A stretch of DNA of 64,000 nucleotides, from NCBI RefSeq assembly GCF_003751445.1, contig NZ_RJUU01000001.1:1555001-1619000 (forward strand). Direction: 5' to 3'. The position numbers and the translations under genes were made by a program. The notes beneath the pieces were generated by a model. The model did not search any database. It worked only from the letters and a program-made list of their open reading frames with translations, and was not told the origin of the DNA. Below, in pieces: positions 42,313 through 49,892 of the stretch (position 1 is its first letter; each line of letters starts with the position of its first letter). Source of the DNA: Streptomyces sp. 840.1 (GTDB lineage Bacteria > Actinomycetota > Actinomycetes > Streptomycetales > Streptomycetaceae).

Positions 42313-43593
42313 TCACAACGCCTGTTGGACCAGCTGATCCCTCCTCGTGCCGGCCGGGGACGAACCCGTCCCGCCTTCGCTGGAGCCCGTCGGCTCGTCG
42401 AAGAACCTGATGATCCTGGGCAGGGCCTGCCGCATCGATTCGGTGTGTTCGTAGTCGCCGACATCGGTCAGCCGGTTGTCGGCACCGTTCCTCGTCAACT
42501 GGGCCGAGCAGTAACCGGCGTGGGAGAAGTCGACGTCCTTGTCGCCCCGGCCGTGGAAGATGGTCACCGGGACGTCCGGCCGCCAGTCGCAGGTGTGGTC
42601 CATCGGGCGCAGCCTGTCCTTGAGCACACCGCTGGGGTGACGGATCTTGTTCAGGAAGTCCTCGGTGAACAGGTCCCGTGCTGTCGAAGGCAGTTCGGCG
42701 ACGAGCTGCTCGGTGGTGTGATCGCCGTCGAACAGGCCCTCCACCTTCTGGTCGTAGGGGGCGCGGAACGCCTCGCCGGGCGAGCGGTACAGGCCGTAGG
42801 CCTTGTTCCACGCGGTGACGAAGTACGCGAGGTAGAGGCCGGACTTCTCGATCCTGTCGTCGGCCGCGGCGGCCTCGAAGGCGGAGAGGTCGAAGGGGCC
42901 GCTGACCGGGGCGAGTGCGCCCAGCCCGAAGTAGCGGTCGGCCCCCTCGTCCTGCAGCGCCCGGCCCACCAGCATGGCCGCGGGTCCGCCCTGGGAGAAG
43001 CCGCTGACCCGCACCTCGCGCTCCAGCTCCAGGCCCTTGCGACGGGTCAGCGTCCTGGCAGCGCGCAGGCCGTCCACGGACGCCGCCACGGTGGCTCGCG
43101 GGTCACCGTAGGGGTGGAATCCCTCGCCCTCGCCGAGGCCCACGTAGTCGGGGGCCGAGACCGCCCGCCCGGTCGACGCGAAGAGCAGCGCGGCGAGCCG
43201 GTCGTCCGACGCGGGGTCCTCCGAGGCGACGTCCTTGCGGTAGACGGTGGTGCCGTGCAGCCAGGAGACGGGCGACAGGCGGTGCCCCGCGTTTCTGGGC
43301 AGGGCAACGAGCTGGCTCGCGGTCGTGGGCGCACCTGAGCTGTTGGTGGTGCGGTACACGACCTGATATGCCGTCACTCCGTAGCGGACCCGGGACGAGT
43401 CGATCTTTCCCCGGAGCCGTCCGGACACCTCGGCCGCCGTCAGCTCGTCCACCTGCTTCACGGAGACGACGTCCCCGTCCCGCGTCCCCCGGCTGTGCGA
43501 GTCGGCCGCCGAGGCGGGAGCGATGAGGGTGGCCACGCTGCCCAGCAGGGCGGCACCGGTCAGTATGCGTAACGTGTTCCGCGTTGAAGTCAT
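42313..43593 (-). CDS. Secreted lipase-family alpha/beta hydrolase
   Basis: 426-aa exported hydrolase of the secretory lipase (LIP) group. The signal peptide is MTSTRNTLRILTGAALLGSVATLIAPASAAD with an ASA cleavage site. The nucleophile elbow is VSGFSQGGPAAML, the acid probably Asp in HGRGDKDVDF and the base His in DYEHTES. The start ATG 43593 has GAGGAT 7-8 bases before it. It stands as a single gene after the CGNR regulator. Lipid or ester substrates are likely; physiological substrate unknown. Confidence 0.92.
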   Translation of the reverse strand: MTSTRNTLRILTGAALLGSVATLIAPASAADSHSRGTRDGDVVSVKQVDELTAAEVSGRLRGKIDSSRVRYGVTAYQVVYRTTNSSGAPTTASQLVALPRNAGHRLSPVSWLHGTTVYRKDVASEDPASDDRLAALLFASTGRAVSAPDYVGLGEGEGFHPYGDPRATVAASVDGLRAARTLTRRKGLELEREVRVSGFSQGGPAAMLVGRALQDEGADRYFGLGALAPVSGPFDLSAFEAAAADDRIEKSGLYLAYFVTAWNKAYGLYRSPGEAFRAPYDQKVEGLFDGDHTTEQLVAELPSTARDLFTEDFLNKIRHPSGVLKDRLRPMDHTCDWRPDVPVTIFHGRGDKDVDFSHAGYCSAQLTRNGADNRLTDVGDYEHTESMRQALPRIIRFFDEPTGSSEGGTGSSPAGTRRDQLVQQAL

Positions 43594-43842
43594 GTCAAGA
43601 TCCTCGCCGTCGGCCACCCCCCGGGACCATGGCACGGGCCCCCCGGCCCGAGGGGGGCTACCCGCATCAGTGTTCCTGGCGGCTCCCGGCGCAACGCGCC
43701 CCGACCCGACCCGTCCGGCCGCCGGGAACGCGCGCTCGGGCGGGCCGCCGTCCGGTCTGACGCGGGCAGACGCGGCCGGACCCGGCGTCCGTACCGGCGG
43801 GCCGCCCTGAACCTGCGCATGCCCAGTCCGCCCGCCCCGCCG

Positions 43843-44505
43843 TCAGGACGCCTGTGCGCAGGAGGCGTCCTTGATGCGGTTGCGGTACGCGCGCTGCGCC
43901 GCCTGCGAGCTGCACGCGGTGCTGCAGTAGAGCCCGGAGGTGTTGCGGGTCCGGTCGAAGAAGCCCGAGTAGCAGGTGGGGTTCTTGCAGATCTTCATGC
44001 GCAGCCAGGCGCCGCGCGCGGCCAGGTCGGACGCGGCAGCGAGCAGTCCGGCGAACGCGCCGAGCACTCCGCTCTGTGCCGGCACCGCGCGGCAGCCCTC
44101 CGCGGTGACCCTGAGGGTGAGCGGATAGCGGTCGGCGACGCGCCCCAGGTACTGCTCGGCCTCCGGCAGCCGGTCCGCGCTGCCCTCGCAGCCGGAGCGG
44201 GACAGGAAGACCGTGACGAGCGCGGCCCGCAGCTCGTGCGCGGCCATGACATCAGCCCCGGTCACGGCCGCGTCGGCCGCCATCAGTCCGGCTCCGCTCA
44301 GCCAGGCGGTGAGGCTCGCGCTGTCGCCGAGCAGTTCCACCGGCCCGCTGCCGTGAGGCGTCGTGTTCACGAACCCGAGGAGCACGGCCGAGCTCTCGCA
44401 CAGCTCCGACGGACCCGCACCCGCACCCGTGCCGGTGCCCGTACTCGCCACCGTGCCGGTACCCGCAGCCGTATTCGTACCCATGTCGCCCACCACCTGC
44501 CGCAT
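43843..44505 (-). CDS. CGNR zinc-finger regulator
   Basis: 220-aa CGNR-type protein. The C-terminal zinc finger is CKNPTCYSGFFDRTRNTSGLYCSTAC (about 186-212) with the four cysteines in the CxxxxC-x14-CxxxC pattern and a final helix. The N-terminal part is a helical ABATE-like domain, preceded by a Gly/Thr-rich repeat tract (TGTVASTGTGTGAGAG). The ATG 44505 has GGAGGAG at normal spacing. Divergent from an aldo-keto reductase, with a 28-bp dyad between them. Confidence 0.9.
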   Translation of the reverse strand: MRQVVGDMGTNTAAGTGTVASTGTGTGAGAGPSELCESSAVLLGFVNTTPHGSGPVELLGDSASLTAWLSGAGLMAADAAVTGADVMAAHELRAALVTVFLSRSGCEGSADRLPEAEQYLGRVADRYPLTLRVTAEGCRAVPAQSGVLGAFAGLLAAASDLAARGAWLRMKICKNPTCYSGFFDRTRNTSGLYCSTACSSQAAQRAYRNRIKDASCAQAS

Positions 44506-44596
44506 GCCTGCCTCCTCCGGGCAACCTATCTCAACGGTGGCGGCGTACGCCATGGCCGGCGATATTCGTTAAGCCGTTTTGCCAATAACTCTTGAC

Positions 44597-44624
44597 CGAA
44601 CATGACCATGAGACGTTATGTTCG
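44597..44624. promoter_or_regulatory. 28-bp inverted repeat between CGNR regulator and aldo-keto reductase
   Basis: Arms CGAACATGAC (44597-44606) and GTTATGTTCG (44615-44624) match at 9 of 10 pairs with an 8-base spacer. TTGACC at 44593-44598 overlaps the left arm and can serve as a -35 of the reductase promoter, so binding here should repress it. Confidence 0.65.
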
Positions 44625-44698
44625 TTCGCGTTACGGCCATCACTCGCACCGGGTGGTGACGTGTACCGGCCGTGCAGCCGCTTCAGAGACGGGGACAG

Positions 44699-45769
44699 AT
44701 GACGCTCGACGCCTACTACACGCTCGGCCGGTCCGGACTGCGGGTCAGCCCGCTCGCGCTCGGCACGATGACCTTCGGCCAGCCCGACTGGGGTTCCGAT
44801 GCCCGGACATCTGGAGAGATCCTGGACGCCTACCTCGACGCCGGCGGCAACTTCGTCGACACCGCCGACATCTACAGCCAGGGCGCCGGCGAGGAGCTCG
44901 TCGGCAAACTCCTGGCGGAGCGCGGCGTCCGCGACCGCACCGTGCTGTCCACCAAGTTCACCCTCGGCGGGCGCGAGGGCGATCCGAACGCGGGCGGCAA
45001 CGGACGCAAGGCGATGCTGCGTTCCCTGGAGGGTTCGCTGCGCCGGCTCGGGACCGAGTACGTGGATCTGTACATCGTGCACGCGTGGGACGCCCTCACC
45101 CCGGCCGAGGAGGTCATGCGGGGCCTGGACGACCTGGTCTCCTCAGGCAAGGTGCGGTACGTCGCACTCTCCGACGTACCGGCCTGGTACGCGGCACGCG
45201 CCCAGACCCTCGCCGAGTGGCGCGGCTACGAACCGCTGGTCGCGCTCCAGCTGGAGTACTCGCTCGCCGAGCGCGGCCTGGAGTACGAGTTCCCGTCCCT
45301 GGCGCAGGAGTTGGGCATGGGCCTGATGACCTGGGGCCCGCTCGCCAAGGGCCTGCTGTCCGGCAAGTACTCCGCCGACGCCTCGACGGCCGCCGACCTG
45401 CCGGAAGGCCGCCTCAAGGTCGCCGTCTCCACGGGGACCATGGCGGACAACCGCAGCGAGCGCAACTGGCGCATCGTCACCGAACTGGGCAAGGTGGCGC
45501 AGGAGATCGGCAGGAGCCCCGCCCAGGTGGCGCTGAACTGGGTGGCCAACCGGCCCGCCGTGGGCTCGGTGATCCTCGGGGCCAGCAAGGCCGCGCAGAT
45601 CCGCTCCAACCTGGACGCGCTCGATTTCTCCCTGCCCGGGGAGCTCCGCGCCCGGCTGGACGAGGTCAGCGCCCCGCCGCGCGCGGTGCCGTACGCCTTC
45701 GTCGACTCGCTCCAGGCCCGGCTGAACGGCCAGGTCTGGAACAAGCGCCCCGGGTACTACACGCACTGA
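44699..45769 (+). CDS. Aldo/keto reductase
   Basis: 356-aa aldo/keto reductase of the Gfo-type bacterial group. Catalytic tetrad visible: Asp and Tyr in NFVDTADIYSQGAGEE, Lys in LSTKFTLGG, His in DLYIVHAWD; the NADPH-binding end has VILGASKAAQIRSNLDAL. ATG 44699 (MTLDAYYTLG) follows ACGGGGACAG. Divergent from the CGNR regulator with an operator-like repeat between them. Substrate unknown. Confidence 0.94.
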   Translation: MTLDAYYTLGRSGLRVSPLALGTMTFGQPDWGSDARTSGEILDAYLDAGGNFVDTADIYSQGAGEELVGKLLAERGVRDRTVLSTKFTLGGREGDPNAGGNGRKAMLRSLEGSLRRLGTEYVDLYIVHAWDALTPAEEVMRGLDDLVSSGKVRYVALSDVPAWYAARAQTLAEWRGYEPLVALQLEYSLAERGLEYEFPSLAQELGMGLMTWGPLAKGLLSGKYSADASTAADLPEGRLKVAVSTGTMADNRSERNWRIVTELGKVAQEIGRSPAQVALNWVANRPAVGSVILGASKAAQIRSNLDALDFSLPGELRARLDEVSAPPRAVPYAFVDSLQARLNGQVWNKRPGYYTH

Positions 45770-45787
45770 GTACTGGGCGGGCCCGTC

Positions 45788-46435
45788 TCAGCGCGCCGGC
45801 GGCGGCCGCAGGGCGTCCATGACCAGGTCGATCAGGCGGCCGGTCTGCCCGGAGGTGTGGGCGGAGGCGCCCGCGAGGAAGATGCCCAGCAGCATCACCG
45901 TGACGTCGTCCGGCTCGACGTCGGCGCGCAGCGAACCGGCTCCGGCTCCGGCCTCGCCCCCCGCCCCGGCTCCTGCGGTGAGGATCGTGGCGATGGCGGC
46001 CGTGATGCGCTCCCGGGTCGCGGGGGTGGCGATCCGGCCCGAGGCCCAGCCCGCGCGGAGCGTGTCCGCCATGCCGCGCTTCGTGGCGATGAACGCGGCG
46101 TAGCGCTCGATCCAGGCCCGGAGCGCCGCGTCCGGCGGAAGGTCCTTGAGCAGGGCGGGGGCACTGGCGGCGACATCGTCGAGCTCGGCCGCGTACACCG
46201 CCTCGACCAGCGCCTCGCGGGTCGGGAAGTGGCGGTAGAGCGTGCCGATGCCGACGCCGGCATCGCGGGCGATGCCTTCGAGGGAGACCGTGCCGTCGGC
46301 TGCCGCGAAGGCCGCCCCGGCGACCTGGACGAGCTTGTCCCGGTTGCGCTGGGCGTCGGCGCGAGGGGTGCGCGGCTTCTTCCCCTTCCCCGGACCGGGA
46401 GGCGTCGGGTGGCTGGGTACCGGGTCGGTGGACAT
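45788..46435 (-). CDS. TetR-family regulator
   Basis: 215-aa TetR regulator with a Pro-rich N-terminal extension. HTH: LVQVAGAAFAAADGTVSLEGIARDAGVGIGTLYRHFPTREALVEAVYAAEL. An Ala/Gly repeat tract (AGAGAGGEAGAGAG) lies in the ligand domain. ATG 46435 chosen; a TTG precedes it. Divergent from an aldo-keto reductase; two identical-form 14-bp palindromes lie in between. It most probably represses the reductase and itself. Confidence 0.93.
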   Translation of the reverse strand: MSTDPVPSHPTPPGPGKGKKPRTPRADAQRNRDKLVQVAGAAFAAADGTVSLEGIARDAGVGIGTLYRHFPTREALVEAVYAAELDDVAASAPALLKDLPPDAALRAWIERYAAFIATKRGMADTLRAGWASGRIATPATRERITAAIATILTAGAGAGGEAGAGAGSLRADVEPDDVTVMLLGIFLAGASAHTSGQTGRLIDLVMDALRPPPAR

Positions 46436-46440
46436 CAAAA

Positions 46441-46492
46441 CGGAGGCACCTCCGATACGAATGCTACAGTCGGTTAGGCGGAGGCCCCTCCG
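46441..46492. promoter_or_regulatory. Two 14-bp palindromes at the TetR/aldo-keto reductase promoter
   Basis: CGGAGGCACCTCCG (46441-46454) and CGGAGGCCCCTCCG (46479-46492) differ at one base and start 38 bases apart. The first sits 5 bases from the TetR start, the second within the promoter of the divergent reductase. Likely two TetR binding sites. Confidence 0.75.
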
Positions 46493-46532
46493 GTTCTCCG
46501 CTTCTCCATCGTCTCATGAGGACGGAATCTCC

Positions 46533-47504
46533 ATGACCGCGAACGGCTCCCCCACGCCCTCTCCCGCCTCCCCTTCCTCGTCCGCCCCGCTCACGGCCTC
46601 CGGCGTCCCGCGCGCCGGAGGGGCCGGACCGCTCGGGGACCTCACCGTCTCCCGTATCGGCTACGGCGCGATGCAGCTGGAGCGGCTGCGCGACGACCGC
46701 GACGCCGCGCTCGGGCTCCTGCGCCGCGTGGTCGAACTCGGCGTCGACCACGTCGACACCGCCGAGTTCTACGGCAACGGCTTCGTCAACGGGCTCATCC
46801 GGGACGCGTTCCGCCCCGAGGACGGCGTTGTGGTCGTCAGCAAGGTCGGCGCCGACCCCGACCCGGACGGCCCCTTCCCGATGCGCCCCGCCCAGCGGCC
46901 CGAGCAGCTGCGGGACAGCGTCGAGGACAACCTCAGGTCGCTCGGCCTCGACTCCATCCCGGTGGTGAACCTGCGCCGCCTGGACACCCGGCCGGGGCTG
47001 CGGGCCGAGGGGGACCAGGTGGTCGACCTCGACGACCAGCTCGCCGTGATGACCGCGATGCGGGACGAGGGCAAGATCGGCGCGATCGGCCTGAGCGCCG
47101 TCACGCTGGACGGAGTGCGCCGGGCCCTGCCCGCCGGGATCGTCTGCGTCCAGAACCTGTACAGCCTGGTGTCACGCGAGGACGAGGAGATGCTGCGGCT
47201 CTGCACCGAGGAGCGGATCGCGTGGGTGCCGTTCTTCCCGCTCGGCGGCTCCTTCCCCCGCCTACCGAAGGTGACCGACGAACCGGCCGTCATCGCCGCT
47301 GCGGAGTCCCTCGGCCGTACGCCCGCGCAGGTCGGCCTCGCCTGGCTGCTCCACCACGCGCCGAACACCCTGCTCATCCCGGGCACGGCGGACATCGGCC
47401 ACCTGGAGGCGAACGTCGCCACCGGAACGATCCGCCTCGACGATGCCGCGCTGGCCGCGCTGGACGCCGTCGAGTCGCGCTCCGTCCACGACGCACTGGA
47501 CTGA
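46533..47504 (+). CDS. Aldo/keto reductase with altered catalytic His
   Basis: 323-aa aldo/keto reductase-fold protein. Asp and Tyr lie in DHVDTAEFYGNGFVNGLI and Lys in VVVSKVGADP. At the position of the catalytic histidine the sequence reads VVNLRRLD, so His is replaced by Arg or Asn. The C-terminal cofactor-binding end is LLIPGTADIGHLEANVATG. A Pro/Ser-rich N-terminal extension precedes the barrel. ATG 46533 chosen; a longer frame overlaps the TetR gene and is rejected. Divergent from the TetR regulator; substrate unknown. Confidence 0.9.
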   Translation: MTANGSPTPSPASPSSSAPLTASGVPRAGGAGPLGDLTVSRIGYGAMQLERLRDDRDAALGLLRRVVELGVDHVDTAEFYGNGFVNGLIRDAFRPEDGVVVVSKVGADPDPDGPFPMRPAQRPEQLRDSVEDNLRSLGLDSIPVVNLRRLDTRPGLRAEGDQVVDLDDQLAVMTAMRDEGKIGAIGLSAVTLDGVRRALPAGIVCVQNLYSLVSREDEEMLRLCTEERIAWVPFFPLGGSFPRLPKVTDEPAVIAAAESLGRTPAQVGLAWLLHHAPNTLLIPGTADIGHLEANVATGTIRLDDAALAALDAVESRSVHDALD

Positions 47505-47533
47505 GCCCGCCGCCCGCCGCCCGGCGCCGCCGA

Positions 47534-47574
47534 CCGGTCACGCCGGTCGGCCGGTCACGCCGGTCGCCCGGTCA
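47534..47574. repeat. 17-bp tandem repeat between convergent genes
   Basis: CCGGTCACGCCGGTCGG recurs with a 17-base period for about 2.4 copies and contains GACCGG/CCGGTC dyads. It lies between the reductase stop (47504) and the convergent NmrA stop (47593) and may act as a bidirectional terminator. Confidence 0.55.
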
Positions 47575-47592
47575 TACGTCGGCCGCCCCGGT

Positions 47593-48477
47593 TCACGCGC
47601 CCGTCGTCGCGGGCTCCGCAGGCACAGCCCAGTGTTCGCCCACCCAGCCCTCCAGGGTCGTCAGGTAGGGGTGGCGGGCGCGCAGGCCCGGCAGGTCGGC
47701 CACGAAGCCGACCGTGTTGAACCAGTCGAACATGGCGGCCATCTCCTCGCTGAAGGCACGCACCTGCTCGATCGGCTGGGAGTCGAAGCGCACCGGGCGG
47801 CCCGCGGCGCGGGAGAAGACCTCGGCCATCTCCGGGCCGGTCAGCTCGTCGCCGGCGAGCTCGATGGCACGCCCGAGGTAGTCGGCCGGAGCGCCGAAGA
47901 CCTCGGCCGCGATGTTCCCGATGTCGGCAGGGGTGATCATCTGCAGCCGCGTCTGCGGCAGCACCGCCAGCGTGAGGACGAGCGAGCCCTCGGCCCACTG
48001 CGGTCCCAGGCCCTCGAAGTTGGTGATGAAGAACGTGGGCCGCAGGATCGTCGCGGGCAGCCCGAGCGCCTCGATGTGCCGCTCCACCCGGCCCTTCGAC
48101 GCGAAGTGCCCCACGGCACCGGGGCGGTCGGAGCCATCGACCGAGCTGTAGACGAAGTGCGCGACACCGGCGCGGGCCGCCGCCTCCGCGACCGCCCTGC
48201 CCTGGCGCACCTCCCCGTCCAGACCGTCCGGCCCCGTGAACGTCTGGACGCTGAAGACCCCGTACGCCCCCGCCAGGACCGCGTCCAGCGAGGCCTCGTC
48301 GTCGAGGTCCCCCCGGAACAGGACCGCGCCGGCCGCCTTCAGCGCGAGCGCCTCGGCCCGGTCCGGGTCGCGGACCAGGGCGCGCACCGTCCAGCCGTGG
48401 GACAGCAGCGCGCGGGCGGCGGCACCGCCCTGCCGGCCGGTCGCACCAGTAACCACCACGACACGGTTGTCAGACAT
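47593..48477 (-). CDS. NmrA-like NAD(P)-binding protein
   Basis: 294-aa NmrA-type atypical SDR. The Rossmann loop is VVVTGATGRQGGAAARALL (about 8-26), followed by VRALVRDPDRAEAL and HFVYSSVDGSDRPG; no YxxxK is expected in this group. ATG 48477 has GAGGAG 6-7 bases upstream. NmrA-like proteins act as redox sensors or NADP-dependent reductases; the role here is unknown. Its promoter contains a MerR-type dyad (48550) nearly identical to that at 38343. Confidence 0.9.
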   Translation of the reverse strand: MSDNRVVVVTGATGRQGGAAARALLSHGWTVRALVRDPDRAEALALKAAGAVLFRGDLDDEASLDAVLAGAYGVFSVQTFTGPDGLDGEVRQGRAVAEAAARAGVAHFVYSSVDGSDRPGAVGHFASKGRVERHIEALGLPATILRPTFFITNFEGLGPQWAEGSLVLTLAVLPQTRLQMITPADIGNIAAEVFGAPADYLGRAIELAGDELTGPEMAEVFSRAAGRPVRFDSQPIEQVRAFSEEMAAMFDWFNTVGFVADLPGLRARHPYLTTLEGWVGEHWAVPAEPATTGA

Positions 48478-48549
48478 CGCAAGCTCCTCGACAGCGCAGG
48501 TTCCGGGCCGGCCGCTCAGGCCGTCCCGCGATACGCGTAAGCCTGCTTG

Positions 48550-48569
48550 CTCAACTGCGGTTGAGGTCC
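48550..48569 (-). promoter_or_regulatory. MerR-type operator upstream of the NmrA gene
   Basis: CTCAAC-TGCG-GTTGAG (48550-48565) is a 16-base dyad; on the minus strand the 18-base element matches the 38343 site in 15 of 18 positions. A TGGACC box precedes it by the same offset as the -35 there, with 19 bases to a weak -10. No MerR gene is nearby. Confidence 0.6.
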
Positions 48570-48612
48570 ATTGCATATGGCCCACCTCACACAGACGGGG
48601 CCCACCCCGCGA

Positions 48613-49137
48613 TCACCGGATGTCGCGCGTGGCCTTCTCCAGCAGCGTGAACGACTTGGGCGCGCCGCCCGGCTGCGGCTTGCCCGCTATCCGCCCGACG
48701 GCCCGGTAACCCTCGTCCAGGTAGTAGGAGTTCAGGCGCGCGTTGTCCGCCAGGCAGTCCAGACGGACGAACTCCCGCCCCTCGGCGGCGACCCGGCGCT
48801 CCGCAGCGTGCAGCAGCAGCCGGCCGGTCCCGGGCGGGGCGGCATCGCGATCCACCATCAGCCGGTGCACATAGCCGGCCACCGGCGGCTGCGGCCCCCA
48901 GGCGGCCTCGTCCTCCCACCACAACTCCCAAGCCCCGAAGAGCCGTTCACCGGCTTCGGCCAACCAGACCTCGCCGCCGCGCTTCACGGTCAGCCGGAAG
49001 TGGTCCTCGCTCAGTTCGCCCGGCTGCCACTGACCGGTGATGCCGCGCGCGAGCATCCACCGGGCGGCGTCGTCACGCAGGCGGACGACAGCGGCGAGGT
49101 CGCCGTCATCGGCGAGGCGAAGGTCCAGGTTGTCCAT
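48613..49137 (-). CDS. GNAT-family N-acetyltransferase
   Basis: 174-aa GNAT protein. NLDLRLADDGDLAAVVRLRDDAARWMLARGITGQW is a common start in actinobacterial GNATs; the middle has VAGYVHRLMVDRDAAPPGTGRLLLHAAERRVAAEG (acetyl-CoA loop region, though GTGRLLL replaces the full RxxGxG/A), and DCLADNARLNSYYLDEGYRAVG closes the fold. Single gene, substrate unknown. Divergent from the NmrA-side unit only by distance. Confidence 0.9.
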   Translation of the reverse strand: MDNLDLRLADDGDLAAVVRLRDDAARWMLARGITGQWQPGELSEDHFRLTVKRGGEVWLAEAGERLFGAWELWWEDEAAWGPQPPVAGYVHRLMVDRDAAPPGTGRLLLHAAERRVAAEGREFVRLDCLADNARLNSYYLDEGYRAVGRIAGKPQPGGAPKSFTLLEKATRDIR

Positions 49138-49235
49138 CGCCCGATCGTCGCACGGGGCTGGCGGCCGCCCGCGGCGGCCGACGGGCTTCCGTCCGGAGCT
49201 CGCCCCCGCGCTCGCCGTACGGCTTCTCCGGCGGC

Positions 49236-49262
49236 TGTCACATCGGCGGGACGGGCGGTGTC
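49236..49262 (+). promoter_or_regulatory. ECF41-type promoter in front of the carboxymuconolactone decarboxylase gene
   Basis: TGTCACA (49236-49242), 16 bases, then TGTC (49259-49262). The ECF41 consensus as I recall it is TGTCACA-N16-CGTC; here the -10 differs at one base. A second TGTCACA lies at 49267. It points to the target gene that precedes the ECF41 sigma gene, the usual autoregulated arrangement. Confidence 0.65.
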
Positions 49263-49311
49263 TTCATGTCACACGGGCCGGACAGACCGGCCGGACACAC
49301 AGGAGGACATC

Positions 49312-49892
49312 ATGGCGCTACGGGTTCCCAGGGCCGAGGTCTCGACACCGCTGCGAGCGAGAACATGGTCAAGCAGCTCGGCGTCGTACCCGACCCCTTC
49401 GCGGTGGCGTGGAACAGTCCTGCGGTCGCCTCGGCCAATACGGAGCTCGCGGCCAAGGCGGGAGCGTGGAAGGAGGTCGACGAGGGTCTCAAGTCGTTCG
49501 CGCACATGGCGGTCGCGTCCCAGGTCGGCTGCGCCTGGTGCCTCGACATCGGCTACTTCCTGGCGCAGAACCAGAAGCTGGACGTCAACAAGGCCAGTCA
49601 GGTGCCACGTTGGCGGGAGTCGGACGTGTTCACACCCCTCGAACGGGACGTGCTGGAGTACGCCGAGGCGATGACGAACACGCCGCCGACCGTCACGGAC
49701 GAGCTGTCCGCGGGCCTGCTCGACCGGCTCGGCCCGGCGGCACTGGTCGAGCTGACCGCGTTCGTCGCCTTCACCAACATGGCGACCAGGAACAACGCGG
49801 CGCTCGGTATCGAGTCGCAGGGCTTCTCCGACGCCTGCGAGATCCCCCTCGCCCCGCGTCCCGGTAACTCCGGCGTAGTGTCGGCGACATGA
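49312..49892 (+). pseudogene. Carboxymuconolactone decarboxylase (AhpD-like) gene with an apparent frameshift
   Basis: The ATG at 49312 has a strong GGAGGAC ribosome site and begins MALRVPRAEVSTPLRAR in one frame, while the rest of the protein (MVKQLGVVPDPFAVAWNSPA onward, from 49365) continues in another frame, offset by 2 bases. So about one base has been lost or two gained near 49355-49364. The second part has the AhpD-type motif VASQVGCAWCLDIGYFLA with CxxC and DVLEYAEAMTNTPPTV. Families with this domain are the usual partners of ECF41 sigma factors. The frameshift could be real or a sequencing error; ATG 49365 or 49266 could still give a product. It overlaps the sigma gene by ATGA. Confidence 0.75.

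Noticed and set aside
47534..47574. Short tandem repeats as a possible CRISPR or mobile-element end
   Set aside because: Only about two 17-bp copies without spacers, between convergent genes; better explained as terminator-like repeat.
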